A stretch of DNA of 64,000 nucleotides from Phycisphaerae bacterium (lineage in GTDB: Bacteria; Planctomycetota; Phycisphaerae; Sedimentisphaerales; Anaerobacaceae). The notes beneath the pieces were generated by a model. It was given only the letters and a program-made list of their open reading frames with translations. It was not told the DNA's origin and ran no database searches. Shown here piece by piece: positions 33,345-43,008 of the stretch. Every line of letters begins with the position of its first letter. Positions within the stretch are counted from its first letter, which is position 1. Location: assembly GCA_028714855.1 (NCBI GenBank), contig JAQTLP010000001.1, positions 188,572-252,571 of the forward strand, in the 5' to 3' direction. The translations under genes were made by a program, and so were the position numbers.

Positions 33345-34457
33345 ATGTCACTTAAAGAAATTTTCTGTCAGGATAAGGCGATTTCAATTCTGCAGCGCGG
33401 CTTAGCCGCGGACAAGATGCCCCACGCGTACATTTTCGCCGGCGCCGAAGGCGTCGGCAAATTCAAGACCGCACGCGAATGGGCCAAGGTGCTGCTTTGT
33501 AAAAATCCTGTTGCGGAAGACGGCTTCGCTGATAGCTGTGGCGCCTGTCAATCCTGCCTGTCATTCGAGGCCGGCTCGCATCCAGACTTCAATCATATCT
33601 ACAAAGAGCTGCTCGAGTTTACAGAAGGTAATAAAGACAAAAAAACACCCGTCGATTTGGCAATTATTGTCATCCGCGAATTTCTAATCGAAAAAGTATC
33701 GACCAGGCCGACCTTGTCACAAAGGAAGGTTTACGTCATCAGTGAAGCTGAACGGCTAAATGCCTCATCGCAAAACGCAATGCTGAAAGTCCTCGAAGAA
33801 CCGCCCGAGGCCTGCACAATCATCCTGCTGTGCACACGAATGGAAAGACTTCTTCCCACTACAAGATCAAGGTGCCGGACAATACGCTTCTCGCGCATCG
33901 ACACAGAGAGGATATTTGACCGGCTGAAAGCGGTGGGGCTGGACAGCAAAAAGGCCGAATACTTCGCGCATCTGGCCGGTGGCAGTTTAGGGCAGGGCTG
34001 CCGGTGGGCACAGCTCGAGCTGGCCGGCGCAAATCTTTACCAAATCAAAAAAGAGCTGCTCAATTCTCTTTCAACATATAAATTAGCCGATAGTTTAGAC
34101 TTGGCTGAACAGCTTTTGGGCAAAGCCAAGAAAATCGCCGAGGCCTGGGGAGAACTCGACGAGGCCGTCAGCAAAACAGATATAAATCGCAGGGCACAGA
34201 AAACCATTGTGCAGATAATCATATCGGCCTTGCACGATGCAATGAAACTAACTATTACTGGGCCGCAGGGGCTTATCAATTCCGACCAGCCGGAGCAAAT
34301 AAAAAGCATAGCCGAACACTTCCGCCCTGAGCAGTCAGCCGAAAAAATCGCCGATGCCTATACAACGATGCACTGGATTGAATCCAGCGTCAACGAAAAG
34401 CTTATTTTCGAACAGCTATTGTTAAACCTCGTAGTTTCTGATACAATGAGAGTTTAA
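33345..34457 (+). CDS. holB: DNA polymerase III delta-prime subunit
   Basis: 370 aa AAA+ clamp-loader subunit. 'PHAYIFAGAEGVGKFKTAREWA' is a P-loop-like segment, but with Phe after the Lys instead of Thr/Ser, so ATP hydrolysis is not expected, as usual for delta-prime. A zinc module is in 'CGACQSCLSF' plus an upstream Cys. Sensor-like 'SRPTLSQRKVYVISEAERLNASSQNAMLKVLEEPP' follows, with 'STRSRC'-like 'TTRSRCRTIRF'. It works with DnaX to load the beta clamp. Located between tmk and ricT. Confidence 0.92.
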   Translation: MSLKEIFCQDKAISILQRGLAADKMPHAYIFAGAEGVGKFKTAREWAKVLLCKNPVAEDGFADSCGACQSCLSFEAGSHPDFNHIYKELLEFTEGNKDKKTPVDLAIIVIREFLIEKVSTRPTLSQRKVYVISEAERLNASSQNAMLKVLEEPPEACTIILLCTRMERLLPTTRSRCRTIRFSRIDTERIFDRLKAVGLDSKKAEYFAHLAGGSLGQGCRWAQLELAGANLYQIKKELLNSLSTYKLADSLDLAEQLLGKAKKIAEAWGELDEAVSKTDINRRAQKTIVQIIISALHDAMKLTITGPQGLINSDQPEQIKSIAEHFRPEQSAEKIADAYTTMHWIESSVNEKLIFEQLLLNLVVSDTMRV

Positions 34458-34492
34458 GAATAGCGGCGAGAACGCTAAAAATAGGCTTTGAT

Positions 34493-35470
34493 ATGACAGA
34501 AATCACGGTAATAAAGCCCAAGCAGGCAAAAAATAAAAAATACATGCTGGTCAGTTACGGCCGAATGAACACTCTCGGCTGGTTCGAGCACCACGAAGTC
34601 AACATACCCAAACTGCCCTGCCGCGTCGTCGTAAAAACCGAGAGGGGCCTCGAGCTGGGCCGTATCGTAGGTCAATCCTGCCCTTACAGGGCAGGGCAAT
34701 TCAGATTAAGTCCGGAGCAAACTAAAAAATATTTTTACGACAGCGAGATCGACATTGTTGTCGAAGAGGCGGGCAAATTCATCCGTTACGCAACTCCTGA
34801 GGATATAAGCGAAGAAAAGCATCTGCGGAAAATATCAGAAGAAGAGCTCAAATGTTGCCAGCGTTTTGCCAAAGAATTAGGGCTGCCGATGAAAATAGTC
34901 GAGGCAGAACACATATTTGGCGGAGAGCGCCTCATCTTCTACTTTATGTCCGACGGCCGTGTGGATTTCCGCGACCTTGTAAAGAAAATCGCGCGCGAAC
35001 AGCAGACAAGAATCGAAATGCGTCAAATCGGCTCGCGCGACGAAGCCCGCCTGCTCGGTGACATAGAAAGCTGCGGACAGGAATGCTGCTGCATAAGGTT
35101 TCTCAAGGCGCTGAAGCCGGTGAATATGCGAATGGCCAAAATGCAGAAGGCGACGCTTGACCCTTCGAAAATCTCCGGATACTGCGGAAGACTTAAATGC
35201 TGCCTGCGATACGAGGACAAAACATACACCGACCTTAAAAGGAGCCTGCCGAGAAAGAACACCATTGTAAAAACCAAAGATGGCCAGGGGAGAGTCGTCG
35301 ATACCCAGATACTAACTCAGCTTGTTATGATAGAACACGCCGACGGCACGAAAACCGCCGTCCCCGTCGATGAGCTTGAGGAAATTTCCTCGACGCCAAT
35401 CGAAAAGGAAGAGCAAAGCGATTCTGCAAATGGCGAAGGCCGGGACGACAAGGAAGATACAAAGCAGTAA
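34493..35470 (+). CDS. ricT: PSP1-domain protein RicT/YaaT
   Basis: 325 aa. The PSP1 C-terminal domain holds the cysteine-rich 'SCGQECCCIRFL' and 'GYCGRLKCCLRYED' segments, matching RicT (YaaT) of Bacillus, which with RicA and RicF carries 4Fe-4S clusters and tunes RNase Y mRNA processing. 'GRIVGQS' and 'MKIVEAEHIFGGERLIFYF' are further family marks. The tail of about 30 residues is acidic. The gene order tmk-holB-ricT is conserved in distant phyla. Whether this organism has the partner proteins cannot be seen here. Confidence 0.9.
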   Translation: MTEITVIKPKQAKNKKYMLVSYGRMNTLGWFEHHEVNIPKLPCRVVVKTERGLELGRIVGQSCPYRAGQFRLSPEQTKKYFYDSEIDIVVEEAGKFIRYATPEDISEEKHLRKISEEELKCCQRFAKELGLPMKIVEAEHIFGGERLIFYFMSDGRVDFRDLVKKIAREQQTRIEMRQIGSRDEARLLGDIESCGQECCCIRFLKALKPVNMRMAKMQKATLDPSKISGYCGRLKCCLRYEDKTYTDLKRSLPRKNTIVKTKDGQGRVVDTQILTQLVMIEHADGTKTAVPVDELEEISSTPIEKEEQSDSANGEGRDDKEDTKQ

Positions 35471-35479
35471 GGAAACGCT

Positions 35480-37483
35480 ATGCCTCGCAAAATTCTTGTA
35501 ACGTCAGCCCTGCCTTATGCAAACGGCCCCATACACATAGGACACCTCGTTGAATATCTCCAAACCGATATCTGGGTTCGGTTTCAAAAGATGTGCGGTA
35601 ACGAATGTCTCTACTTTTGCGCCGATGACACTCACGGCACCCCAATTATGATAAGCGCACGAGCTGCCGGGATAACCCCCGAACAGCTAATCGAACAAAT
35701 GCACATAGCGCACAAAGCGGATTTCGACGGCTTCCTCGTTGAATTCGACAACTATTACACAACACATTCGCCGGAAAATAAACGCTTCAGCGAGCTTTTT
35801 TTTGATTCGCTCAACAAAGCCGGCTCAATCGTAAAACGCAGCATCGAACAGGCATATTGCGAAAGCTGCAGGATGTTTCTTCCTGACAGATTCATTCGAG
35901 GCGCCTGCCCAAAGTGTAAGGCCGAAGACCAGTATGGAGACTCCTGTGAAGTCTGCGGAGGAACACATCACCCGACCGAGCTGATTAATCCCCACTGTGC
36001 AACCTGCGGAAGCAAACCTGCCCTGAAGACGTCCGAGCACTACTTCTTTAAACTGGCTGATTACGAAGAGCGCCTCAGAGACCTCATTGCTGCGGAACAT
36101 ATCCAGAAATCGGTCGCAAACAAACTCGAAGAGTGGTTCAAGACAGGCCTGAAAGACTGGGACATCTCCAGAGACGGCCCATATTTCGGATTCAAAATAC
36201 CAGGCGAAGAAAATAAATTCTTCTACGTCTGGCTGGATGCCCCCATCGGGTATATGGCCTCGGCAAAAAACTATTGCGACAGGAACGGCCTTGACTTCGA
36301 CAAGCTCTGGAATGGCCCCGAATACGAGCTTTATCACTTTATCGGCAAGGATATTACCTATTTTCACGCCCTTTTCTGGCCGGCAATGCTGATGGGCGCG
36401 GGCTTCAGGACCGCAAACAAGCTCTTCATACACGGCTTCCTGACGGTAAACGGCGAGAAGATGTCAAAATCCCGCGGGACATTTATCAAGGCAAGCACCT
36501 ATCTGAAGTATCTCAATCCCGAATACCTGCGATACTACTACGCGAGCAAGCTGGTCGGCGGCGTCGAAGATATAGATTTGAGCACGGAAGATTTTATAAA
36601 CAAAATCAATTCTGATTTGGTCGGAAAACTCGCCAACCTCGCCTCGCGTTCGGTCCCGATGATTACAAAAAAATTCGACGGTCAACTCGGCCGATTAGAT
36701 AGCCAAGGCAAGGAATTAATAAAAAAGCTCGCCGAGGCCAAAGCGGAAATCATAGAAAACTACGAAAACCTCAACTACGCCGCCGTCATCCGGATAATTA
36801 CTTCTCTGGCCGACGAGGCAAACCGTTACGTCGAGCAGAACCAGCCGTGGGCGACCGTAAAAACCGATTTGGAAAAAACGCAAACAACTCTCACGGCAAT
36901 AATAAACGCTGTGAAAATTCTGACGATTTATCTAAAGCCGGTCCTGCCCGCTTATGCCAAAAAGGTGCAGGAATTTCTAAATGTCGCAGAACTGAAATTT
37001 TCCGACGTTGAGATGGTATTGGAAAACCACAAAATAAACGATTACCCGCGATTAGTTGAAAGAGTTGACGAAGAAAAGGTCAAAGCTATGATAGAAGAAA
37101 GCAAAGAATCCAAAGCCCCTCAGGCGCCCGCGGCAGTCCCCGCCGAGCCGATTAAACCGGAATGTTCTATTGACGACTTCGCAAAAATCGATTTGCGAAT
37201 CGCCAAAGTCATAAAGGCCGAAAAGGTCGAAGGCGCAGATAAACTCCTGCATCTCGAACTCGATATTGACGGGATAACCAAAAATGTCTTTGCCGGTATA
37301 GCACAGGCATATACCCCCGAGCAGCTTGTGGGTAAACTCGTTGTTTGCGTCGCCAATCTACAGCCGCGCAAAATGAAATTCGGCGTATCGGAAGGAATGA
37401 TTCTCGCTTCGGGGGCAGGCGGAAAAGAAATTTTTATGCTCACTGTTGACCCCGGCGCAGAACCCGGACAGACCGTGCACTAA
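35480..37483 (+). CDS. metG: Methionyl-tRNA synthetase
   Basis: 667 aa. '[23 protein letters not shown]' contains the HIGH signature; the zinc knuckle has four CxxC pairs ('CESCRMF', 'CPKC', 'CEVCGG', 'CATCG'); '[11 protein letters not shown]' is KMSKS. The C-terminal ~110 residues ('[24 protein letters not shown]' onward) form the EMAPII/Trbp111-like tRNA-binding domain that dimerises bacterial MetRS. An Ala/Pro/Glu-rich linker joins them. SD AAGGA, 9 bp after ricT. Confidence 0.97.
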   Translation: MPRKILVTSALPYANGPIHIGHLVEYLQTDIWVRFQKMCGNECLYFCADDTHGTPIMISARAAGITPEQLIEQMHIAHKADFDGFLVEFDNYYTTHSPENKRFSELFFDSLNKAGSIVKRSIEQAYCESCRMFLPDRFIRGACPKCKAEDQYGDSCEVCGGTHHPTELINPHCATCGSKPALKTSEHYFFKLADYEERLRDLIAAEHIQKSVANKLEEWFKTGLKDWDISRDGPYFGFKIPGEENKFFYVWLDAPIGYMASAKNYCDRNGLDFDKLWNGPEYELYHFIGKDITYFHALFWPAMLMGAGFRTANKLFIHGFLTVNGEKMSKSRGTFIKASTYLKYLNPEYLRYYYASKLVGGVEDIDLSTEDFINKINSDLVGKLANLASRSVPMITKKFDGQLGRLDSQGKELIKKLAEAKAEIIENYENLNYAAVIRIITSLADEANRYVEQNQPWATVKTDLEKTQTTLTAIINAVKILTIYLKPVLPAYAKKVQEFLNVAELKFSDVEMVLENHKINDYPRLVERVDEEKVKAMIEESKESKAPQAPAAVPAEPIKPECSIDDFAKIDLRIAKVIKAEKVEGADKLLHLELDIDGITKNVFAGIAQAYTPEQLVGKLVVCVANLQPRKMKFGVSEGMILASGAGGKEIFMLTVDPGAEPGQTVH

Positions 37484-37494
37484 AAAAACAAATC

Positions 37495-37845
37495 ATGAAA
37501 AAGAAGTTGGAGGAAATTGCCAAAGAAGACGGCCGATTCAGCGCTGGGGCGCTGAAGTTCGTTTATGAGGGGCTTGGCTACACCGCGAAAAAAACTGCCA
37601 CCGAACCCAGCCATATCACAGGAAGCGACCTTTGCGAGGGACTAAGGAAATTAGCTGTCGAAAAATGGGGCGGACTGGCATTGCTCGTATTGAACAACTG
37701 GAACATAAAAACAACTCGCGACTTCGGCGAAATTGTCTATCTGATGATAAAACACGGGTGGATGAGCGCCCAGCCGACCGACTCTATCGACGATTTCAAC
37801 GACGTCTACGACTTCAAAACCGCCTTCACAGACCTGTCCGCCTAA
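37495..37845 (+). CDS. Minf_1886-family protein
   Basis: 116 aa. Sequence layout 'EDGRFSAGALKFVYEGLGYT', 'GSDLCEGLRKLAVEKWG', 'DFGEIVYLMIKHGWMS', ending 'YDFKTAF', matches the Minf_1886 family (TIGR04138) known in Planctomycetes and Verrucomicrobia; function undetermined. Mostly helical and cytosolic. Last gene of the plus-strand dnaE run, 11 bp after metG, no SD. A 13-bp palindrome (CCGCCTAAGGCGG) overlaps the stop. A near-identical copy of its last ~165 bp lies at 52749-52927. Confidence 0.85.
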   Translation: MKKKLEEIAKEDGRFSAGALKFVYEGLGYTAKKTATEPSHITGSDLCEGLRKLAVEKWGGLALLVLNNWNIKTTRDFGEIVYLMIKHGWMSAQPTDSIDDFNDVYDFKTAFTDLSA

Positions 37846-37851
37846 GGCGGC

Positions 37852-39393
37852 TTACAATGCAGGTAGCCGATTTATGCCATAGGTCTTTGGAACATACAGG
37901 TATTCCGGCCTTATACGTCTGCCTGTAACCGGCCAAAAGACGGTTTTATTATCGAAGACGAAGCGCTTTAAGGCGTAATGGTTTTCCACCTCTTTACGGA
38001 ACTGCATAAGCCAGGTGTCGCCGGGGGCATTAATGATAATTGCGTCAAATCTTTTTTCTTTTACTGCCCGGCGCAGCTCATTCATAAACTTTTCGCCCTG
38101 CTCTGTCGAGCCTCCTCCGAATATGCCGACAAGCTCAGCGAAAGCCGATTCGTCGGCATACCAGTCTTTACCGGCGAGGACAGGCAAATATGCGTTACAG
38201 GGAACAAATACATCGCCTTTTGTTTGCTGTATGGTGCTGACAAGCTTTTTGCCTGCCTCTAAATCATTGCGGGTCGGAATTTGCTTAAAGGGGTTGTAAA
38301 AAAGCAGAAAAAATTGCACGATGCAGACGAGACAAACAGATATTTCCTCTAAATTTCTTCTGCCGTCAGGTTTAGGCAGAGCAGATTGAAAGGCGGTATG
38401 TGCCGCCAACCCGAACAGGATAGATATGACTGCGTAGGCGGGCAGCAGCGCATTGGGATAACCTCCTCTATTTAATCTTGCCATGAAAGACAACCCGAGG
38501 GCGCCGACGGCTATTACGGAGTAAAAGAGTAAGTTCTTTTTGTTCGATTTTAAGAACTGGACGTATATGTAAAATATTGATGCCACAAGCGCGATTGGCA
38601 GCGGTCGTATTAAATCTTCAAACCAGAAGCGGGCAAACATCCGGAGGTTTGCAGTGTGCCGAGCAGGCAGCGTGAAAACGAAATAGCTGAACCATCCATC
38701 ATGAATGTAATCGAGGACCAGCGTGCTTGCCACTGCTATTACACATATGGTACCGATGAAGAAAAGAGAGCGGCGCCAGTTTATGAGAACGCAATAGAGC
38801 ATTATTGGCGCGGCAAGCAACATCGCCGTCTGCTTGGTCAGGAAAGAAAGCGAAACGAGTACCCCGGCTAAGATGAGCGATTTTGGCGAATCTTTGAATT
38901 TGATTAAGTATAGCGCTGCCAGCAGAAAAAAAAGAAACAGTGAATCTACCCTGGCGATGTCGAAGAAAGCGCCGCTTATTTTAAAAACGGCTGAAAACAG
39001 GCAGGAGGCGAGAACGGCGAAGAAGCTGTTTTTTGTTTCCAGTTTAACGATAAGAAAGATAATAAGGAAGCACCCTAAAGAGGCGATGAAAGAGAGGAGT
39101 CTTAGCGGGACGAAACCGCCGCCGAGGGCTTTTGATACAAGAGCCGAAGCGTAAAAGTAAAGAGGGGTATATATATACGGCACAAATTCGAGTGACGGGC
39201 TAACGTATAACTTTTGCCCGGCGAGTATTCTTGTCACCTGATGCAGCGAGCCGCCTTCCATCCATTCTAATTCGAAGGGGTATTGAATCCGGAAGAAAAC
39301 AAGGACGAGATAGACAATAACATACAGGGCGGCAATCGCCAGTAAAGCGTATTTAGATAACCGGGAAATTACGTTTAGAATTTCTGGCTTCAT
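37852..39393 (-). CDS. GT-C family membrane glycosyltransferase-like protein
   Basis: 513 aa, about 11 TM helices. The first loop carries 'YPFELEWMEGGSLHQVTRILAG', the acidic E-x-E/D-x-E type segment of GT39/GT83-like enzymes, and 'YIYTPLYFY' near residue 75 is common in this superfamily. A soluble C-terminal domain of ~120 residues contains 'GDVFVPCNAYLPVLAGK'. It probably transfers a polyprenyl-linked sugar, substrate unknown. AGAGGT lies before the ATG. The gene ends 6 bp from the Minf_1886 stop, convergent. Confidence 0.78.
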   Translation of the reverse strand: MKPEILNVISRLSKYALLAIAALYVIVYLVLVFFRIQYPFELEWMEGGSLHQVTRILAGQKLYVSPSLEFVPYIYTPLYFYASALVSKALGGGFVPLRLLSFIASLGCFLIIFLIVKLETKNSFFAVLASCLFSAVFKISGAFFDIARVDSLFLFFLLAALYLIKFKDSPKSLILAGVLVSLSFLTKQTAMLLAAPIMLYCVLINWRRSLFFIGTICVIAVASTLVLDYIHDGWFSYFVFTLPARHTANLRMFARFWFEDLIRPLPIALVASIFYIYVQFLKSNKKNLLFYSVIAVGALGLSFMARLNRGGYPNALLPAYAVISILFGLAAHTAFQSALPKPDGRRNLEEISVCLVCIVQFFLLFYNPFKQIPTRNDLEAGKKLVSTIQQTKGDVFVPCNAYLPVLAGKDWYADESAFAELVGIFGGGSTEQGEKFMNELRRAVKEKRFDAIIINAPGDTWLMQFRKEVENHYALKRFVFDNKTVFWPVTGRRIRPEYLYVPKTYGINRLPAL

Positions 39394-39488
39394 TCTGGCT
39401 TACCTCTTGTCTGCAAGAGCAATATCATACGGTTTAATCCCGTTCGAGCAAAGAGCATTTCGAATCAAATATATATTACCCGCCTCAT

Positions 39489-40172
39489 CTAAAGGTATTC
39501 GTCGCCGGGGTTATGCGACAGTTTTTCCAGCGGGCAGCGGGGGCATTTGGCGCTGGGTCTGCAAAATTCTTTGCCGATTCTTACCAATAGTGCATGGTAT
39601 TCGTTGAAAAGCTGCGGTTCCTGCGGCAGATTAGATTGGAATAAATCCCGCAGTTGTTCGTAATCGGCATCCGGCTCGATTAATCCGTGGCGAACAGCCA
39701 CCCGGGCGGTGTAGGCATCTACGACAAATGAGAGTCTTCCGAAAGCGTAAAGCAGAATAGAATCGGCGGTTTCGGGGCCGATGCCCTTTACGGCCAACAG
39801 CTCAGCCCTTAAACGACCGGTGTCGAGGTTTTCAAGATTTTCCAGCCGGCCATCGTAATTCTGAAAGAGCCAGGTCAGGAAGTTTTTGAGCCGTTTTGCT
39901 TTTATATTGTAATAACCGGCCGGCCGGATAAGCTCGGCCAGCTTAGAGACATCGAGATGGTAGAGTTTTTCGGCGGTCAGCAGATTAGCGGATTTCAGAT
40001 TTGCTATCGCTTTTTCGACATTTGCCCAGTTCGTGTTCTGGGTCAGTATGGCGCCTGTGATTATCTCGAAGGCCGTTTCGCCCGGCCACCAGCGCTGAGG
40101 GCCGAAGCGGTCGAGGAGCAGTTGATAAATTTCAGTCAGTTGCTCAGTTAGCATTGCGGCAGTTTTTCCCAT
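39489..40172 (-). CDS. HhH-GPD base-excision DNA glycosylase (endonuclease III-like)
   Basis: 227 aa. HhH-GPD fold: 'AFEIITGAILTQNTNWANVEKAI' near the N-terminus, the hairpin 'LLAVKGIGPETADSILLYAF', and the catalytic Asp in 'FVVDAYTARV'. The Lys of Nth ('GVGRKTA') is Glu here ('GIGPETA'), so it is probably a monofunctional glycosylase without AP-lyase activity, like MagIII-type 3-methyladenine glycosylases. The C-terminal cluster region 'CRPSAKCPRCPLEKL' has only three Cys instead of four. Substrate inferred only. Minus strand, 95 bp before the glycosyltransferase gene. Confidence 0.85.
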   Translation of the reverse strand: MGKTAAMLTEQLTEIYQLLLDRFGPQRWWPGETAFEIITGAILTQNTNWANVEKAIANLKSANLLTAEKLYHLDVSKLAELIRPAGYYNIKAKRLKNFLTWLFQNYDGRLENLENLDTGRLRAELLAVKGIGPETADSILLYAFGRLSFVVDAYTARVAVRHGLIEPDADYEQLRDLFQSNLPQEPQLFNEYHALLVRIGKEFCRPSAKCPRCPLEKLSHNPGDEYL

Positions 40173-40274
40173 GTAACAAGGTTATTTTTGGCTATTGTAA
40201 TTTCGATTCACTTAAAGTAAACTCTCCGAAATTTGAGCCGTGCAGTCAACTGATTTTTGGCATTCGAAGGCAAA

Positions 40275-41210
40275 ATGAAAGAGAAGAGATACAGCGTCAG
40301 CCAATTATTTAACTTCGCGCAGGATTCCTATTTCGAACGGACGAGCCGGCCAATTTACGCCATAGTTTTTCTGCTGCCGTTCATCGCATTTTATGAGCTA
40401 GGCACGATTCTTATCAATACCGATTTACTGCGGCGTTACTGGCTTGGTAGAGTGGTGGCATTTTCCTGGCTGCAGGATTTTCTCACATATCTGGGGTTTG
40501 GCAGCAAGTTCGGGTGGGCGGCAACCCCCTTGGCGGTCGTGGTGATTTTGCTGGCATTACAGGTGGCGTCGCGCAAAGGATGGCGGTTTTGGTTCGGTGA
40601 TATTTTCCCGATGGCAATTGAGTGTATTTTGCTTGCGGTGCCCTTGATTGTTTTGAGCATGTTTTTGAGCGGTTCGATTCAGCGGCAGAGCGATGCCGAC
40701 CAATTCGCAAGCAGCGCGGCAAGAACACAAACGGCCGCGATTTTAAGGTGCTATTCGGTCGCCCCCGCGCCTTCTGCCGAAGACGGCGACTGGGGCCTGC
40801 CTACGGCGGAGGAAGACGGCGGCGGTGACGGGAAATGGCAGGAGCTGCTGGCCAACGTTGTTACCGGCATAGGAGCGGGAATTTATGAGGAGCTTGTTTT
40901 CCGGCTGATTTTGATTGTTGCATTGATGATATTGTTTCAGGACGCTTTTCAGCTTGGCCACAAGGTTTCAATTATACTTTCAGTTTTTATTTCAGCGGCA
41001 CTGTTCGGCGCGTATCATCATATAGTATTTCTGGGAGGTCAATTTATCCAGAGCAGTCCGTTCAACTGGGCGGAGTTTAGTTTCAGGACAATCGCCGGTA
41101 TTTATTTTGCCGTTCTTTTTGCTATTCGCGGCTTCGGAATTACAGCAGGCGCTCACGCCTTTTACGATATTATCGCGGTTTTTATGAATGCCTTTTTTAC
41201 ACAGCCCTGA
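40275..41210 (+). CDS. CPBP-family intramembrane metalloprotease
   Basis: 311 aa, about seven TM helices. The conserved CAAX-protease/bacteriocin-processing motifs are 'GAGIYEELVFRLIL' (EExxxR), 'FGAYHH' and 'HAFYD', giving the glutamates and histidines of the active site. A soluble insert of about 60 acidic residues ('SAEDGDWGLPTAEEDGGG') interrupts the membrane part and is unusual. The ATG at 40275 follows AAGG; the frame is open from a TTG further upstream. Divergent from the glycosylase gene. Substrate unknown. Confidence 0.85.
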   Translation: MKEKRYSVSQLFNFAQDSYFERTSRPIYAIVFLLPFIAFYELGTILINTDLLRRYWLGRVVAFSWLQDFLTYLGFGSKFGWAATPLAVVVILLALQVASRKGWRFWFGDIFPMAIECILLAVPLIVLSMFLSGSIQRQSDADQFASSAARTQTAAILRCYSVAPAPSAEDGDWGLPTAEEDGGGDGKWQELLANVVTGIGAGIYEELVFRLILIVALMILFQDAFQLGHKVSIILSVFISAALFGAYHHIVFLGGQFIQSSPFNWAEFSFRTIAGIYFAVLFAIRGFGITAGAHAFYDIIAVFMNAFFTQP

Positions 41211-41345
41211 AAAATTATAAGATAGTTTGTCTTTCTTGATTTTTTTCAAAAAAACCTTGCCATCATTACTCTTTTGATTTGCGTAACTTGTGAAATCATC
41301 GTCCTATAAGCGAGAGAACAAGCGTTATCAATACTGATATTGCGC

Positions 41346-41374
41346 TTGAATAAAGAGGGGATTTTTTGTATAAT
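41346..41374 (+). promoter_or_regulatory. Promoter of the DUF2617-like gene
   Basis: TTGAAT (41346-41351), 17-bp spacer, perfect TATAAT (41369-41374). The expected start near 41381 rules out an earlier in-frame TTG at 41366 and sets translation at the ATG 41429. Confidence 0.75.
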
Positions 41375-41428
41375 AGCGTTCAGAATAAGCAGAACGCCTT
41401 TAGTATAGAGAGCGGGGAAATTTTAACT

Positions 41429-41974
41429 ATGGAATTACCGCAAATCAATGTGGCAATTGAAGAGCTGACACTCAGTCTTTTTCAGAGACCGCTGCACCCG
41501 GAGCTTTTCCAGATTTACGCAAAGCGGCAGCTGAGAACCGGCAAATACGAAGCTGATATCTGGATTACAGGATGCACCCACGTTATCAGCGTTTATGCCG
41601 GGGACGTTTGTCTGAGCGAAGTAATAAGCTCGCCGGGACAGATGCTTCCGCGCCGAGGGCTGATTGAGCGTTTTCAATTTCATGGCCCGCGCTCTCACAA
41701 GTGCACTTTGAGCAGAGGTGTGAGCTATATGACCGATTTTCAGATTGAGAAGATGAGTCCCAATCTGTATCGGCAGAGCCATATTGACCTTGAGGGTTTT
41801 GCCCGAAATCGCGGCGTGTTTGTTAAATTTCCGGATCTGGAAATCGGAGGCCTGCAGCCTTTCTGTTATGTTGACTTCGAGGCCAGACAAACCGAGCTGC
41901 ACATACACACGTTCGCTGCTTATCCAGACCAGGTAACGATGATTAAGACGCAGTCACTATTCGACTTTCAGTAG
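41429..41974 (+). CDS. DUF2617-like protein
   Basis: 181 aa, soluble. The pattern 'LTLSLFQRPLHPELF', 'WITGCTHVISV', then a C-terminal 'ELHIHTFAAYPDQVTMIKTQSLFD' resembles DUF2617 proteins, which have no known function. I rate the family match as moderate. No signal peptide, no TM. The promoter position forces the start at the internal ATG; the ~45-nt leader includes GCGGGG, a weak SD. It is convergent with the next gene and stands alone. Confidence 0.65.
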   Translation: MELPQINVAIEELTLSLFQRPLHPELFQIYAKRQLRTGKYEADIWITGCTHVISVYAGDVCLSEVISSPGQMLPRRGLIERFQFHGPRSHKCTLSRGVSYMTDFQIEKMSPNLYRQSHIDLEGFARNRGVFVKFPDLEIGGLQPFCYVDFEARQTELHIHTFAAYPDQVTMIKTQSLFDFQ

Positions 41975-42015
41975 TGAAAAGCGAGTTTTTAATCGCCCCC
42001 GTTTCGTTATCCGCG

Positions 42016-43008
42016 TTAACTATTCTGCTGGCCGACTTTCTGTCTTAAAATATCCCACTTTTCGTGGATTTCCTCGGCCATTCTGCTGTTCGGGAAGTCA
42101 CGGATAATCTGCTCGCCGGCCGCAATAGCTTTTTCCCATTGTTTTCCAGACACAGCCAGGGAGAATTGGACGCCGAGGTTGTGCAGCTTGTTCCTGAAAA
42201 CGTCCTTTGCAGCTTCCTGCAAAGCCAGCCCTTCATTCGGAGTGAGGTAGAGGTCCAGCTCTCTTAGAATCTCCAGGCTTCGGTCGGTGGCTTGGCGTTT
42301 TATGGCATCGTCCCAGGCGTTGAGCAATATCTTTTTTCGCTCCTCTTTTTTATCGAGCAGTCTCTGCCGCATTGCTCTTGCATTTTCGGCTTTGGGGAAA
42401 TCTCTGATTAATCTTTCAATCTGGGTGCTTGCTTTGGCCCACTGAGAGCTGTCGAAGAGCTTCTCGATATGCGATATGACCTGGTTTACCCTTTCCGCAT
42501 CGGTTGCATCGCGGTAATCGTTTGCCTGTGTCCGTAACTGCTCAGCCAGACTCGCGTATTCTATGTGACGGGCAACCTCATCAATTATTTCATAAGTAGC
42601 CTCGAAATCCTGCTGCTGGAGCTTATCAAACACAGCCTCCCTTAGCGCCTGTATATCAGCGTCGCGGAATGCAATCGCCTTTGCCGCTTCGCTGAGGCGG
42701 GTGTTTTGGCTGATTTGAGTCAGAACGGAGCGGTTCTTTTCCAGCAGCTCGGCTATTCTTTCGAGCTTCGTGTTGTTTTCCGCAAGTGAGTCGAAGAGTT
42801 TAAATGTTTTTGTGAGTATCAATATGACCGCTGCCAAAAGCACCAGAGCGACGAGGAGCCATGCGAGATGTAATATCCTGCTTCCTAACTGAGGGGGCAG
42901 GAATGTGTCGGCAAGGACCACGAGCAGGACCACAGCGAGTAATGCGACAGGGATAATGATGAAATACGGCTTAAACCGTCCTAAGGGTCTATCTTTTCCT
43001 AGGTTCAT
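42016..43008 (-). CDS. Membrane-anchored coiled-coil/TPR-like protein
   Basis: 330 aa. Two adjacent TM helices near the N-terminus ('YFIIIPVALLAVVLLVVLAD' and 'HLAWLLVALVLLAAVILILT') form a hairpin, then a coiled coil ('LAENNTKLERIAELLEKNRSVL'), then ~200 residues of helical repeats in which 'W..A....E.LIRDFPKAENA' and 'WEKAIAAGEQIIRDFPNSRMAEEI' are two similar TPR-like units. A cytosolic scaffold tethered to the inner membrane is predicted. AAGGG precedes the ATG. No family name known to me. Confidence 0.7.
   Translation of the reverse strand: MNLGKDRPLGRFKPYFIIIPVALLAVVLLVVLADTFLPPQLGSRILHLAWLLVALVLLAAVILILTKTFKLFDSLAENNTKLERIAELLEKNRSVLTQISQNTRLSEAAKAIAFRDADIQALREAVFDKLQQQDFEATYEIIDEVARHIEYASLAEQLRTQANDYRDATDAERVNQVISHIEKLFDSSQWAKASTQIERLIRDFPKAENARAMRQRLLDKKEERKKILLNAWDDAIKRQATDRSLEILRELDLYLTPNEGLALQEAAKDVFRNKLHNLGVQFSLAVSGKQWEKAIAAGEQIIRDFPNSRMAEEIHEKWDILRQKVGQQNS

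Noticed and set aside
41366-41428. Longer N-terminus of the DUF2617-like protein from a TTG
   Set aside because: The codons overlap a perfect TATAAT of the promoter, so they precede the transcript start.
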